Positions 47,841 to 55,897 of a stretch of 64,000 bases of DNA are shown one piece after another. The DNA comes from Magnetospira sp. QH-2 (lineage in GTDB: Bacteria; Pseudomonadota; Alphaproteobacteria; Rhodospirillales; Magnetospiraceae), in contig NZ_FO538765.1 of assembly GCF_000968135.1 (NCBI RefSeq), forward strand, positions 3,672,501-3,736,500. Direction: 5' to 3'. Each line of letters opens with the position of its first letter. Position 1 is the first letter of the stretch. A model generated the notes under the pieces. That model made no database searches. It was given only the letters and a program-made list of their open reading frames with translations, and was not told where the DNA came from. A program made the translations under genes and the position numbers.

Positions 47841-48403
47841 AGGCGGCTACTCAGCCAGATGGCCAGTCGCGAGCCGCCCTTGATCAAGCCACTCAGGACC
47901 TCATAGCCCGGGGTGCGCTCGGCACCGTTTTCCAGGCCGATGTCCCGATGCTCCACCTCTTCCTGGCGGAAGGTCTCAAAGGTCTCGGTCAGCGCCGGTT
48001 CATCGGCATCAAGGCGTTCGATCTGGTCTTGATAGTGCTCGTCGATGACTTCTTCCACCGCCACGGTACAGGCCATGGCCGCCCGCTCGCCCAGCAGGGC
48101 CGTGCCCGCGCCCAAGGCGAACCCGGCCATGTGCCACAACGGCGTCAGCAAGGTCGGACGCACCCGGCGTTCGGTAACCAGTTTGTTGAAGGTCTCCAGG
48201 TGATGCTCTTCCTGCTTCAGCATATGGCGCACCGTCTCGGCCTTGTCGGAGGTCTTGCCGAGGACCGCCAATTGGCCCTGATAGATGCGAACCGCGCCGT
48301 ATTCCCCGGCATGATCGACGCGCAGCATGCGCTCCACCAATTGCTTGCCGGTGGGATCACCGCGCAGAGGTCTCGGACGGGAAGAGGAGCGGATCGCCAT
48401 CAT
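47837..48403 (-). CDS. coq7: Demethoxyubiquinone hydroxylase
   Basis: 188-residue di-iron monooxygenase of the Coq7/CLK-1 family, which adds the last hydroxyl group to the ubiquinone ring. Ligand motifs are visible: RVDHAGEYGAVRIY (Glu), KQEEHHLETF (ExxH), VEEVIDEHYQDQ (Glu) and RQEEVEHRDIG (ExxH). It overlaps the dsbB stop by ATGA. Together with the UbiH-type gene at 18971 it shows an aerobic ubiquinone pathway. The second Met at 48400 is an equally possible start. Confidence 0.93.
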   Translation of the reverse strand: MMAIRSSSRPRPLRGDPTGKQLVERMLRVDHAGEYGAVRIYQGQLAVLGKTSDKAETVRHMLKQEEHHLETFNKLVTERRVRPTLLTPLWHMAGFALGAGTALLGERAAMACTVAVEEVIDEHYQDQIERLDADEPALTETFETFRQEEVEHRDIGLENGAERTPGYEVLSGLIKGGSRLAIWLSSRL

Positions 48404-48891
48404 TGCCGCCTTTCACGTTTACAGGCGTTGACACCATACAGAGTCGCCGCGGCCAGCAACAAGGACCAAAGCACATTGAGAACGGTCACCGAAATGCCGA
48501 AAACGGCCCAGGTAATCTCGTCGCAGCGCTTCAGCGGCGTTGCCATGAGCTGGGCCTTCAGATCCTGGAGCGATTGGGTGGTATCGATTTCTCCGGTACA
48601 GCCCGCCGTGCCCGTCCACCAATGCTGCTCGACGCCCACATGATATCCAGCAATTCCGGCGCCAACCAAAAAGGCCAAGGCAACCAGCATCAATACCGGT
48701 ACCGCCAACCGCGGCAGCAGCAGCACCAACAATGCCAATCCTCCGGCGACCGCGAAGGGAATGCGCTGATAAAGACACAGAATGCAGGGCTGCATATGGA
48801 ACAGGTATTGGGCCCCATAGGCGAAGGCCAGGGAGCCAACGGAAGTCGCCAACACGAACAGGGCGACGCTTTTGGGATGCAGGATGATCAT
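48400..48891 (-). CDS. dsbB: Disulfide bond formation protein B
   Basis: 163-residue inner-membrane quinone reductase that re-oxidises DsbA. Four membrane helices carry the quinone-proximal cysteine pair CILC (36-39). A periplasmic loop carries the second pair (Cys in AGCTGEID and in LKRCDEIT). It is shorter in its loops than the E. coli protein, as usual in alphaproteobacteria. It is followed by coq7, a ubiquinone enzyme; the quinone supplied may be the link. Confidence 0.9.
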   Translation of the reverse strand: MIILHPKSVALFVLATSVGSLAFAYGAQYLFHMQPCILCLYQRIPFAVAGGLALLVLLLPRLAVPVLMLVALAFLVGAGIAGYHVGVEQHWWTGTAGCTGEIDTTQSLQDLKAQLMATPLKRCDEITWAVFGISVTVLNVLWSLLLAAATLYGVNACKRERRQ

Positions 48892-48898
48892 GGGCCGA

Positions 48899-49480
48899 TC
48901 ATATGACGTATTTCGCCAGGACGAAACCGCCCACCAGCAAGACCACGAAGACCACGAACACCAGCCCCAAACGGCGTTCGATGAAATCGCGGATGGGCGG
49001 GCCGAAATGCCACAACAGGGCGGCGACGATGAAGAACCGCAGTCCCCGCGCCGCCACCGACGAAATACTGAACACGGTGGGATCGAGCTGAGTGACCCCC
49101 GACAGAATGGTGATGACCTTGTAGGGGAACGGTGTCACCCCGGCCATGAACACCGCCCAGGCGCCCCACTCGTTGTACTTGGCCTGGAACACGGAGAACT
49201 TGTCGGTGTAGCCATAGAGCTCCAACACCGGCTTGCCCACTTGCTCGAACAGGAAATAGCCGATGCCGTAGCCGAACATGCCGCCGATCACCGAGGCGAT
49301 GGTGCAGACCAGCGCATAGCGCCAGGCCTTCTCCTTGGCCGCCAGGATCATCGGAATCAGCAAGACATCGGGCGGGATGGGAAACACCGAGCTTTCGATG
49401 AACGAGACCAATGCCAAGGCCAGCAGCGCATGCTTATGGGCGGCCAGGCCCATGGTCCAATCGTATAGTCCTCGCAGCAC
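48899..49480 (-). CDS. DedA/YqaA-family membrane protein
   Basis: 193 residues with about five hydrophobic segments and the VTT-domain signatures: ESSVFPIPPDVLLIPM (29-44) and the later FMAGVTPFPYKVITILSG, which form re-entrant loops. Members of this family include polyprenyl-phosphate and phospholipid flippases; YqaA-type members are uncharacterised. It lies 7 bases upstream of dsbB on the same strand. Confidence 0.85.
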   Translation of the reverse strand: MLRGLYDWTMGLAAHKHALLALALVSFIESSVFPIPPDVLLIPMILAAKEKAWRYALVCTIASVIGGMFGYGIGYFLFEQVGKPVLELYGYTDKFSVFQAKYNEWGAWAVFMAGVTPFPYKVITILSGVTQLDPTVFSISSVAARGLRFFIVAALLWHFGPPIRDFIERRLGLVFVVFVVLLVGGFVLAKYVI

Positions 49481-49551
49481 GGCACGCTCCTGAATTTACC
49501 GGGGTTGTTCGGGCGTCGGTGTAGCAGTCGGAGACGGGGGATACAAGCTGG

Positions 49552-49579
49552 TTGACCCTGACAGTTCCTCCGCTATGAT
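49552..49579 (+). promoter_or_regulatory. Promoter of tRNA-Leu
   Basis: TTGACC (49552-49557) and TATGAT (49574-49579) are 16 bases apart, and the -10 box is 19 bases before the mature tRNA 5' end. Both boxes are close to the sigma-70 consensus. Confidence 0.8.
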
Positions 49580-49598
49580 CGGCGCGATTTGGTCTTGG

Positions 49599-49685
49599 GC
49601 CCCTGTGGCGGAATTGGTAGACGCGATAGACTCAAAATCTGTTGTCCTTACGGGCGTGCCGGTTCGAGTCCGGCTGGGGGCACCA
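49599..49685 (+). tRNA. tRNA-Leu (anticodon CAA)
   Basis: 87 bases with a 7-bp acceptor stem (GCCCCTG with TGGGGGC, two G-U pairs), anticodon stem ATAGA/TCTGT with loop CTCAAAA (anticodon CAA, reads UUG), a long variable arm as in class II tRNAs, T arm GCCGG-TTCGAGT-CCGGC and encoded CCA. Own promoter and terminator make it a single-gene unit. tRNA 3' ends are common integration sites, and an insertion-sequence cluster begins less than 100 bases downstream. Confidence 0.97.
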
Positions 49686-49719
49686 AATCATTTCTGCGAA
49701 ATTTGACCACGAAACGACG

Positions 49720-49742
49720 CCGCCCCGGACAATCCGGGGCGG
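49720..49742 (+). terminator. Rho-independent terminator of tRNA-Leu
   Basis: A perfect 10-bp stem CCGCCCCGGA/TCCGGGGCGG with a 3-base loop is followed by CTCGCG and then TTTTACTTTT. Confidence 0.85.
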
Positions 49743-49880
49743 CTCGCGTTTTACTTTTGCAGGCTGCTGAAAAAGTCCGATTTCGAGCCTGTGGCGACAC
49801 ATGCTTCGACAGGCTCAGCATGAGGGCCATTGAACTTTCAACATGTTAGCCTCACCCTGAGCTTCCTCATCCCGAGGCTG

Positions 49881-49904
49881 GATTCAAATTTCAAGTGCAA
49901 CACC
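49881..49904. repeat. IS30 terminal inverted repeat, left
   Basis: 24-bp end of the IS30-family element. The transposase stop codon lies inside it. Confidence 0.82.
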
Positions 49905-50852
49905 GATTGATTTGGCGAATGCCTCGATTGGCGTGAGGAAACCGAGGCATTTTCGGGGCGTTGTGTTGTAGGTCCATGTGATGTCCTCGATGTCTTGATC
50001 GGAGAATTTATTGAGGCGAATGTGCCTGGGCAGGCTGCGGCGCAGGACGCCGTTGGCGTTCTCGATGGAGCCGCGCTGCCAGGGGGAATGGGGATCGCAA
50101 AAGAAGGCGCGCACAGGCAGGCTCTTGTGGTCGTAGAACTCGCCGCCGTTGTCCAGGGTGACGGTTTTCCGGGCCCGTTTGGGCGCACGGTTGAGCAGCC
50201 TGGCCAGCGCCTCGGCGGTGGTGCGGGCGGTTTTGTCTGGAAGGGTCGCGGTGAGCAGCAGCCGAGACCGCCGCTCGATACAGGTGAGCAAACAGGCCCG
50301 TTGCTTGCGGAAATGCACCAGATCGGCCTCCCAATGGCCCGGCTCGGCGCGCAGATGGGCCTTGGTCGGGCGCATGTGGATCGGCATCCGGTCGGGGATC
50401 GGCGGATCGCGCCGCCCTTTTCGGGCCCGTCGTCCGCGACGGGATTTGGCCTGCGGCAACAGGCGGTGGAGCTTCTGCCGCCGCCCGTGGGGCCCGTAGA
50501 TCCAGGCATAGATTGTCTCGGCGCTGACGGTATGCTCTGATCCTTCGAGCTTGAGCCTTCCGGCGATCTGCTCCGGGCTCTGTTCCATAGCAAGTGCATC
50601 CAGGATGTGGGTTTTCAGAGGGCTCAAGCGCTCGATTTTCGGCAGGCGGCGTTTGCGCGCCCAGGCCATGCGCTCGGCCATGGCCGGCTTGTATCCGGCC
50701 CGGGGCAGCGCGTTGCGCTTCAATTCCCGGCCAATGGTCGAGGCCGAGCGGCCCATCAGCCGCCCAATGGCCCGTTGAGATTTACCGTCTGCATGCAGAC
50801 GGTAAATCTCGCATCGTTCGTCCAAGCTGACGTGTGCATATTTCTGTCCCAT
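49884..50852 (-). CDS. IS30-family transposase
   Basis: 322-residue DDE transposase. The N-terminal helix-turn-helix (about 9-45, SQRAIGRLMGRSASTIGREL) binds the ends. The RNase H-like core has D177 (HWEADLVHF), D234 (VTLDNGGEF) and E264 (GSIENANG). Length and motifs are complete, so it may be active. A perfect 34-bp palindrome occupies codons 15-25, which encode EIYRLHADGKS. Confidence 0.93.
   Translation of the reverse strand: MGQKYAHVSLDERCEIYRLHADGKSQRAIGRLMGRSASTIGRELKRNALPRAGYKPAMAERMAWARKRRLPKIERLSPLKTHILDALAMEQSPEQIAGRLKLEGSEHTVSAETIYAWIYGPHGRRQKLHRLLPQAKSRRGRRARKGRRDPPIPDRMPIHMRPTKAHLRAEPGHWEADLVHFRKQRACLLTCIERRSRLLLTATLPDKTARTTAEALARLLNRAPKRARKTVTLDNGGEFYDHKSLPVRAFFCDPHSPWQRGSIENANGVLRRSLPRHIRLNKFSDQDIEDITWTYNTTPRKCLGFLTPIEAFAKSIGVALEI
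50777..50810. repeat. Perfect 34-bp palindrome inside the IS30 transposase gene
   Basis: GAGATTTACCGTCTGCA is followed directly by its exact reverse complement, with no loop. It lies about 45-75 bases after the transposase start codon, in the helix-turn-helix coding region. In mRNA it would form a 17-bp hairpin minus a short loop, which could slow ribosomes or expose a cleavage site; as DNA it could extrude a cruciform. Confidence 0.9.
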
Positions 50853-50871
50853 AGCGTTCCCAGCATAGCTG

Positions 50872-50895
50872 GGTGGTGCACTTGGGGTCTGAATC
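50872..50895. repeat. IS30 terminal inverted repeat, right
   Basis: 24-bp end of the IS30-family element, starting 19 bases upstream of the transposase start codon. Confidence 0.82.
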
Positions 50896-50991
50896 TAGGG
50901 AGCTTGTCGAGGGACGAAGGGCGAGGCGGGCCGTCGAACAACACTTTTTCAGATGGCGGTAATCGAGCAGTCAGGGATTGCCTAGACAGTC

Positions 50992-51063
50992 AGCTGGTCT
51001 CCACACTCGGTCTTGATCAAGTATCCGGGTCAATTCCTGGACATGGAACAGAGGAGACCAGCT
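50992..51063 (+). promoter_or_regulatory. Long-range hairpin masking the IS110 transposase ribosome site
   Basis: AGCTGGTCTCC (50992-51002) is the exact reverse complement of GGAGACCAGCT (51053-51063), which includes the GGAGA ribosome site directly before the ATG at 51064. Pairing across the 50-base loop would hide the site and limit transposase synthesis. The same stem could instead belong to a structured RNA of the element. Confidence 0.6.
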
Positions 51064-52095
51064 ATGGAGTATTTTGTTGGAATGGACGTATCGATGGCAA
51101 GCATTTCGATCTGTGAGATTGATGCAAAGGGAACCGTCATTCGCGAAGGCAAGGTGTCAAGCACACCCGAGGCGGTCGCCACTTGGCTCGAGGAAAGCGG
51201 GCGTGGCTTTGCGCGAATTGGGTTGGAAGCTGGCCCTCTGGCGCCTTGGCTGTACGCAGGACTGTCCAGTCGGGGCCTCCCTGTGATTTGTATCGAGACC
51301 CGGCAAATGAAGGCCTTTGCCAGCGCCAGCCCAGTCAAGACGGACCGTCGCGACGCCCGCTTGATCAGCCAGGCGATGCGGACCGGTTTGTACCGCGCGA
51401 CCCACGTCAAGACCGCGCGCAGTCAGGAGCTCCGGATGGTGCTGACCCATCGGGAGACCCTGGTTCATCAGGTCCGTCAGTTGTCCAATACGGTACGAGG
51501 AACATTGAAAGCTTTCGGCCTCAAGGTCGGTATGGCGCGCGGACGCCTTTTCGCGGCGCGGGTTCGGGAATTGACGGCTGATAACCCGCACCTCAGCGCA
51601 GCCGCCGAGCCGCTCTTGCTTGCGCGCCAAGCCTTGCTCGAACAACTCGACAAGCTCGACCGGCAGGTTCATGCCGCTGCGCGCGATGATAGCGTTTGCC
51701 GGCGCCTGATGACCGTTCCCGGCGTCGGCCCGGTTACCGCCCTCGCTTTCAGGACAGGACTCGACGTGCCGGAACGGTTTCAAAAGTCGGTCATGGTCGG
51801 CGCCCACTTCGGGCTTGTCCCACGCAGATACGCCTCGGGAGAGCAGGACCGAAGCGGCCCCATCAGCAAGTGCGGAGATGCCATGGTTCGTTGGCTTTTG
51901 TTCGAGGCCGCCAATGCACTTCTCACTCGAACCCGCCGTTGGTCCTGGCTCAAACACTGGGGGCTCGCGGTCGCCAAAAGGCGCGGGATGAAACGCGCCA
52001 AGGTCGCCGTTGCCCGGCGTCTCGCCGTAATCATGCATCGCATGTGGATCGACGGCACGGACTTCCAGTACCGCAAGGAGGAGACCGCCATCTAA
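51064..52095 (+). CDS. IS110-family transposase/recombinase
   Basis: 343 residues. The N-terminal RuvC-like domain has the DEDD set at D8 (FVGMDVSM), E55 (IGLEAGPL), D94 and D97 (KTDRRDARL). A coiled segment follows, and the C-terminal Transposase_20 domain (about 215-300) has the helix-hairpin-helix-like TVPGVGPVTALAFRTG and HFGLVPRRYASGE. AGAGGAGA lies upstream of the ATG. The frame extends to 51013 without a ribosome site. The protein looks full-length and possibly active. Confidence 0.92.
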   Translation: MEYFVGMDVSMASISICEIDAKGTVIREGKVSSTPEAVATWLEESGRGFARIGLEAGPLAPWLYAGLSSRGLPVICIETRQMKAFASASPVKTDRRDARLISQAMRTGLYRATHVKTARSQELRMVLTHRETLVHQVRQLSNTVRGTLKAFGLKVGMARGRLFAARVRELTADNPHLSAAAEPLLLARQALLEQLDKLDRQVHAAARDDSVCRRLMTVPGVGPVTALAFRTGLDVPERFQKSVMVGAHFGLVPRRYASGEQDRSGPISKCGDAMVRWLLFEAANALLTRTRRWSWLKHWGLAVAKRRGMKRAKVAVARRLAVIMHRMWIDGTDFQYRKEETAI

Positions 52096-52364
52096 ACACA
52101 ACGAAAACCGAGATCGCCTGAAGGGCGGCCAGGACGCGTGGCGACGCGCGGGGCTCGGATGACAGCGCGCAGGCTGCAGTGGCGTAAGACCACGCTTTTC
52201 AGATTGCTGCACCCGATCCCCCTTGATCCCCATCATGCGGCGACGACGTCGACCGCGGACAGAAGCAAAGGGCGCCACATACCCCAGGTTCAAACCGACG
52301 GCTTGGAAATCAGCTTGACTCAAATGACTCGATTACAGAAGCAGCCTGTTAGGTCGGATTGCTT
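52096..52364 (+). other. Long non-coding end of the IS110-family element, candidate bridge-RNA region
   Basis: 269 bases with no credible gene. It contains short hairpins such as GTGG-CGTAAGA-CCAC (52171-52185) and GC-rich pairing segments near 52127-52150 (GACGCGTGG and GACGCGCGG repeats). In the IS1111 group of IS110 elements the bridge RNA comes from the end after the transposase; in the IS110 group it comes from the end before. Which applies here was not settled. Confidence 0.4.
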
Positions 52365-53936
52365 TTAGTGCCGGAAATGCCGCATGCCGGTCATGACCAT
52401 GGCGAGGCCCTTCTCGTTGGCAGCGTCGATTACTTCGTCGTCACGGATCGAGCCGCCGGGCTGGATAACCGCCGTGGCCCCTGCTTCGGCAGCGGCCAGC
52501 AACCCATCGGCAAAGGGGAAGAAGGCGTCCGAAGCGACCACCGAGCCACGGGCCCAGCTTTCCGAATCCCCCGCCACGTCGGCGGCGGCCTGAGCTTTCC
52601 AGGCGGCGATCCGGGCCGAGTTGACGCGGCTCATCTGCCCGGCGCCGACTCCGGTGGTCATGCCATCCTTACAATAGATGATGGCGTTGGATTTGACGTG
52701 CTTACAGACGGTGAAGGCGAATTCCAGGTCTTTCATCTCCTGGTCCGTCGGCGCGCGCTTGGTGACCACATTGAGCTGATCCTGGATCAATCGGTTATCG
52801 CGGCCCTGAAGGAGGATGCCGCCCGATAGGCTCTTGAAGGTCAGGCCGCCCGCTTCCGGATCGGGCATGCCGCCGGTGCGCAGGACGCGGAGGTTTTTCT
52901 TGGCGCCGAGAATCTCGCGCGCCGCATCGGTGATTTCCGGCGCGATGATCACTTCCAAAAAGATCTTGGCCAATTCCTCGGCGGTGGGCGCGTCCAGGGG
53001 CCGGTTGAAGGCAACGATGCCGCCAAAGGCGCTTTCCGTATCGCAGGAAAAGGCCCGCAGATAGGCATCCTTTTGATTTGCGCCAAGAGCCACACCGCAA
53101 GGATTGGCATGCTTGACGATGACCACCGCCTCTTCGTCGAACTCGGCAACCAGTTCAAAGGCGGCGTCGGTATCGTTGAGATTGTTGTAGCTTAGTTCCT
53201 TGCCCTGCAGCTGTTCGGCGGTGGCGACACCGGGACGGTTGTCGCCCGTGCTGTAAAAAGCTGCCGCTTGATGGGGGTTTTCGCCATAGCGCATGGTCTG
53301 CACATGGGTGCCGCCGAGGGCCAGATGCGACGGGAAAGAGTCGCCCAGCTGCTCGCCGAACCAGCCGGAGATGGCCGCGTCATAAGCCCCGGTGCGCGCA
53401 TAGGCCTTGGCCGCCATGCGACGGCGGAAATCCAACGTGGTGGCGCCGCCATTGGCCTGCATCTCTGCCTTCACCGTGTCGTAGTCGGTGGGGTCGACCA
53501 GCACGGTCACGCCGTCGTGGTTCTTGGCCGCCGCGCGAATCATGCCTGGGCCGCCGATGTCGATGTTCTCGATACAGGTCTCGAAGTCGGCGCCACCGGC
53601 CACCGTCGCCTCGAACGGATAAAGATTGACCGCCAGCAGATCGATGGGCGCGATGTCATTGTCGGCCATGGCCTGATCATGCTCCGCATTGCCGCGCACC
53701 GCCAGCAGGCCGCCGTGGATCTTGGGGTGCAGGGTCTTGACCCGGCCATCCATGATTTCCGGGAATCCGGTGTGGTCGGCCACCTCGGTGACCGGCACCC
53801 CGGCATCGGCCAGGGCCTTGGCGGAGCCGCCGGTGGATAGGATTTCCACCCCGTTGTCCGCCAGGAACTGGCCGAACTCCACCAGTCCCGATTTGTCGGA
53901 AACAGAAATCAATGCGCGCCGGATCTTGTCCGCCAT
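52365..53936 (-). CDS. purH: Bifunctional AICAR formyltransferase / IMP cyclohydrolase
   Basis: 523-residue enzyme for the last two steps of purine synthesis. The N-terminal MGS-like cyclohydrolase domain has [23 protein letters not shown] and [15 protein letters not shown]. The larger C-terminal domain has [12 protein letters not shown] and the Lys-His region [18 protein letters not shown] precedes the ATG. The IS110-family element ends right at its stop codon, so any native downstream terminator has been displaced; the reading frame is complete. Confidence 0.97.
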   Translation of the reverse strand: MADKIRRALISVSDKSGLVEFGQFLADNGVEILSTGGSAKALADAGVPVTEVADHTGFPEIMDGRVKTLHPKIHGGLLAVRGNAEHDQAMADNDIAPIDLLAVNLYPFEATVAGGADFETCIENIDIGGPGMIRAAAKNHDGVTVLVDPTDYDTVKAEMQANGGATTLDFRRRMAAKAYARTGAYDAAISGWFGEQLGDSFPSHLALGGTHVQTMRYGENPHQAAAFYSTGDNRPGVATAEQLQGKELSYNNLNDTDAAFELVAEFDEEAVVIVKHANPCGVALGANQKDAYLRAFSCDTESAFGGIVAFNRPLDAPTAEELAKIFLEVIIAPEITDAAREILGAKKNLRVLRTGGMPDPEAGGLTFKSLSGGILLQGRDNRLIQDQLNVVTKRAPTDQEMKDLEFAFTVCKHVKSNAIIYCKDGMTTGVGAGQMSRVNSARIAAWKAQAAADVAGDSESWARGSVVASDAFFPFADGLLAAAEAGATAVIQPGGSIRDDEVIDAANEKGLAMVMTGMRHFRH

Positions 53937-54016
53937 GTCGGTATCCCCCAGAAGAAAAATGGTGCCGCCGGATATAGCAGGAAGGGGGATCGGGCGGAAG
54001 TCCCCCTGTGGGAAAC

Positions 54017-55897
54017 TCAGGCTTCCGTCTGGTATTCCGGCACCAATTCCCGGGCCAAGGTCAGGACTCTGTCGGCCTCATCCGCCGTGCAGAGGCTTTC
54101 CATCTCGCCCAGAACCTGTTCCATGCGCGCCCGGTCGGCGAGACGCGGCGCCGCCAGTAAAATGCCTTTATACTTGGTGGGCACCAGGTCCTCGGCACCA
54201 TGGAAAATTTCCTCGAACAGCTTTTCACCGGGACGAATACCGGTGAAGTGGATCTCCACGTCTTCATCCGGACGCAGACCCGCCAATCGGATCATCTGGC
54301 GGGCCAAATCGACGATTCTCACGGGCTCGCCCATGTCGAGCACAAAGATCTTGCCCTCGTCGTGATTGCGCCCGGCCAGGGCCGAGGCTTCCAACACGAG
54401 CTCCACCGCCTCGCGGATGGTCATGAAATAGCGCTTCATGTCCGGGTGGGTGACGGTCAAAGGCCCGCCCGCCTGCAATTGCTTTTGGAACAGGGGCACC
54501 ACGGAACCGGTGGACCCCAGGACATTGCCAAAGCGCACGGTGACAAAATTGGGGGTCTGCCCGGCCCGGTCGATATCCAATGCCTGGCAATAGATTTCCG
54601 CCACGCGCTTGGTCAGACCCATGATGCTGGACGGGTTGACCGCCTTGTCGGTGGAGATCATCACCATGCATTCGACCCCATGGGCGACACAGGCATCGGC
54701 CACGTTGCGGGTCCCAAGAATGTTGGTGCGCACCCCTTCGAGCAGGTTGGCCTCGACCAGGGGTACGTGCTTCAGGGCGGCGGCATGGAACACCACCTGC
54801 GGTCCGATCTCGCTGAACAGCCGGTTCAGGCGGTCCCGGTCACGCACATCGGCAATTACCGCTTTGCGGTCAATTCCCGGATGGCGCTGGGCCATTTCCT
54901 GATCGATGCGATACAGGGCGAACTCGGAGTTTTCCACCAGCACCAAATGGCTCGGCCCCAGATCTGAAACCTGACGAACTAGCTCTGACCCGATGGATCC
55001 TCCGGCACCGGTCACTACCACCGTTTTGCCGGCAACCAAGCCATGCATGGCATCCCGGTCCAGGGTGGCTTGCGGACGACCCAGCAAGTCGGCCACGTCG
55101 ATGGGGCGCACGTCCATGCCTTCGGCCAGCCCGCTCTTCAGGTCGGTGAGCTTGGGCAGTCGTGCCAAGGTCAGGCCCAGCCCATCGGCGCGATCCAACA
55201 GTGCCCGCAGGCGGGCACCGTCCATGGTATCCTTGGTAACGATCAGCTTTTGCGGACGGTCTTCGTCATCTTCATCGCCAATGACCGTCTCCAGGTCCTC
55301 CAGGGTACCGACCACCCGCACGTCGCGAATCAGCCGCCCGACCCGACCCGAGGTTTCCGATAGAATTCCGGTCACGCGATAACCCATGCCGCCATTGCGC
55401 AGGGCGCGCAGAAACAATTCCGCACCGTCACCGGCCCCCACCAGCAATACCGGCACCGCCGGGCGATTACCGTCCTCGGTCAGATCAATGCGTCGGTCCT
55501 TGATCAGCCGGTAAAGGAACCGGGGGCCCCCGAGCAAGGCTATCAGGACGAACCAGTTGAGCAACGGCAAAGAGCGCGGAATCAGCTCCAGTCGGGTCCA
55601 AATGAACATCACGGCGGTGAATATCAAGATGGCCAGGGTCACCGATTTGGCGATGGCCGTCATGTCATTGAGCGAAGCGTAGCGCCAGATCCCCCGGTAC
55701 AGGTTCATGGCCCAGAACACCGCACCGCAGATGACGGCGAACATCAGCATGGCCTCGCCGCCGTGCCCGTGGCGCCAGATTTCGTGAAATTCCTCGCCGG
55801 TACGCAGATAGATGGTCAGGCCGAAGGATAGCGCCGCCATGAACACGTCATGGAGGAACACCACCGAACCCCGACGGAGTCTCGCCAGCTTAGCCAT
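54017..55897 (-). CDS. CapD/WbpM-type UDP-sugar 4,6-dehydratase, membrane-bound
   Basis: 626 residues. Four N-terminal membrane helices (about 10-125) are followed by a degenerate Rossmann domain ([11 protein letters not shown] at 151-160) and an active SDR domain. The latter has the NAD motif [13 protein letters not shown] near 290-302 and the family Ser-Met-Lys catalytic set in [17 protein letters not shown] (near 412-430), where Met replaces the usual Tyr. Such enzymes turn UDP-GlcNAc into a 4-keto-6-deoxy sugar, the entry to bacillosamine, QuiNAc and FucNAc synthesis. It overlaps the epimerase gene by 8 bases; the paired products suggest QuiNAc or FucNAc. Confidence 0.92.
   Translation of the reverse strand: MAKLARLRRGSVVFLHDVFMAALSFGLTIYLRTGEEFHEIWRHGHGGEAMLMFAVICGAVFWAMNLYRGIWRYASLNDMTAIAKSVTLAILIFTAVMFIWTRLELIPRSLPLLNWFVLIALLGGPRFLYRLIKDRRIDLTEDGNRPAVPVLLVGAGDGAELFLRALRNGGMGYRVTGILSETSGRVGRLIRDVRVVGTLEDLETVIGDEDDEDRPQKLIVTKDTMDGARLRALLDRADGLGLTLARLPKLTDLKSGLAEGMDVRPIDVADLLGRPQATLDRDAMHGLVAGKTVVVTGAGGSIGSELVRQVSDLGPSHLVLVENSEFALYRIDQEMAQRHPGIDRKAVIADVRDRDRLNRLFSEIGPQVVFHAAALKHVPLVEANLLEGVRTNILGTRNVADACVAHGVECMVMISTDKAVNPSSIMGLTKRVAEIYCQALDIDRAGQTPNFVTVRFGNVLGSTGSVVPLFQKQLQAGGPLTVTHPDMKRYFMTIREAVELVLEASALAGRNHDEGKIFVLDMGEPVRIVDLARQMIRLAGLRPDEDVEIHFTGIRPGEKLFEEIFHGAEDLVPTKYKGILLAAPRLADRARMEQVLGEMESLCTADEADRVLTLARELVPEYQTEA

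Larger units (their letters stand above)
49881..50895 (-). mobile_element. IS30-family insertion sequence
   Basis: A 1,015-bp unit bounded by imperfect 24-bp terminal inverted repeats: GATTCAAATTTCAAGTGCAACACC on the left and GGTGGTGCACTTGGGGTCTGAATC on the right, matching at 19 of 24 positions. It holds one transposase gene filling almost the whole length, normal for IS30. No target-site duplication of 2-3 bp is evident (CTG against TAG), so rearrangement or an older insertion is possible. Confidence 0.88.
49767..50952. repeat. Inverted ends flanking the IS30-family element, probable older element remnant
   Basis: CTGAAAAAGT (49767-49776) is exactly the reverse complement of ACTTTTTCAG (50943-50952). 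Between these ends and the IS30 element are further related pieces: CCTCACCCTGAGCTT on the left and GAGCTTGTCGAGGGACG on the right. This suggests the IS30 element inserted in a palindromic, non-coding repeat of about 170 bases. The 49743-49880 stretch holds no gene. Confidence 0.5.
50953..52364 (+). mobile_element. IS110-family insertion sequence (approximate ends)
   Basis: A transposase gene with about 110 bases of non-coding sequence before it and about 270 after it, filling the space between the IS30-bearing repeat and the purH stop codon. IS110 elements often lack terminal inverted repeats, so the ends are set by the neighbours only. Members of this family carry a structured bridge RNA in a non-coding end. 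Confidence 0.65.

Noticed and set aside
48403-49480. Long plus-strand open frames opposite dsbB, coq7 and the DedA gene
   Set aside because: They are antisense shadows of genes with clear motifs; their products are low-complexity and rich in His and Gln.
49881-50895. Target-site duplication of the IS30 element
   Set aside because: Immediate flanks read CTG and TAG, with no matching 2-3 bp repeat, so none is claimed.
53984-54006. Terminator between the CapD-type gene and purH
   Set aside because: GGGGGA/TCCCCC can pair, but the stem is only 6 bp, the loop is 11 bases and no U tract follows on the minus strand.
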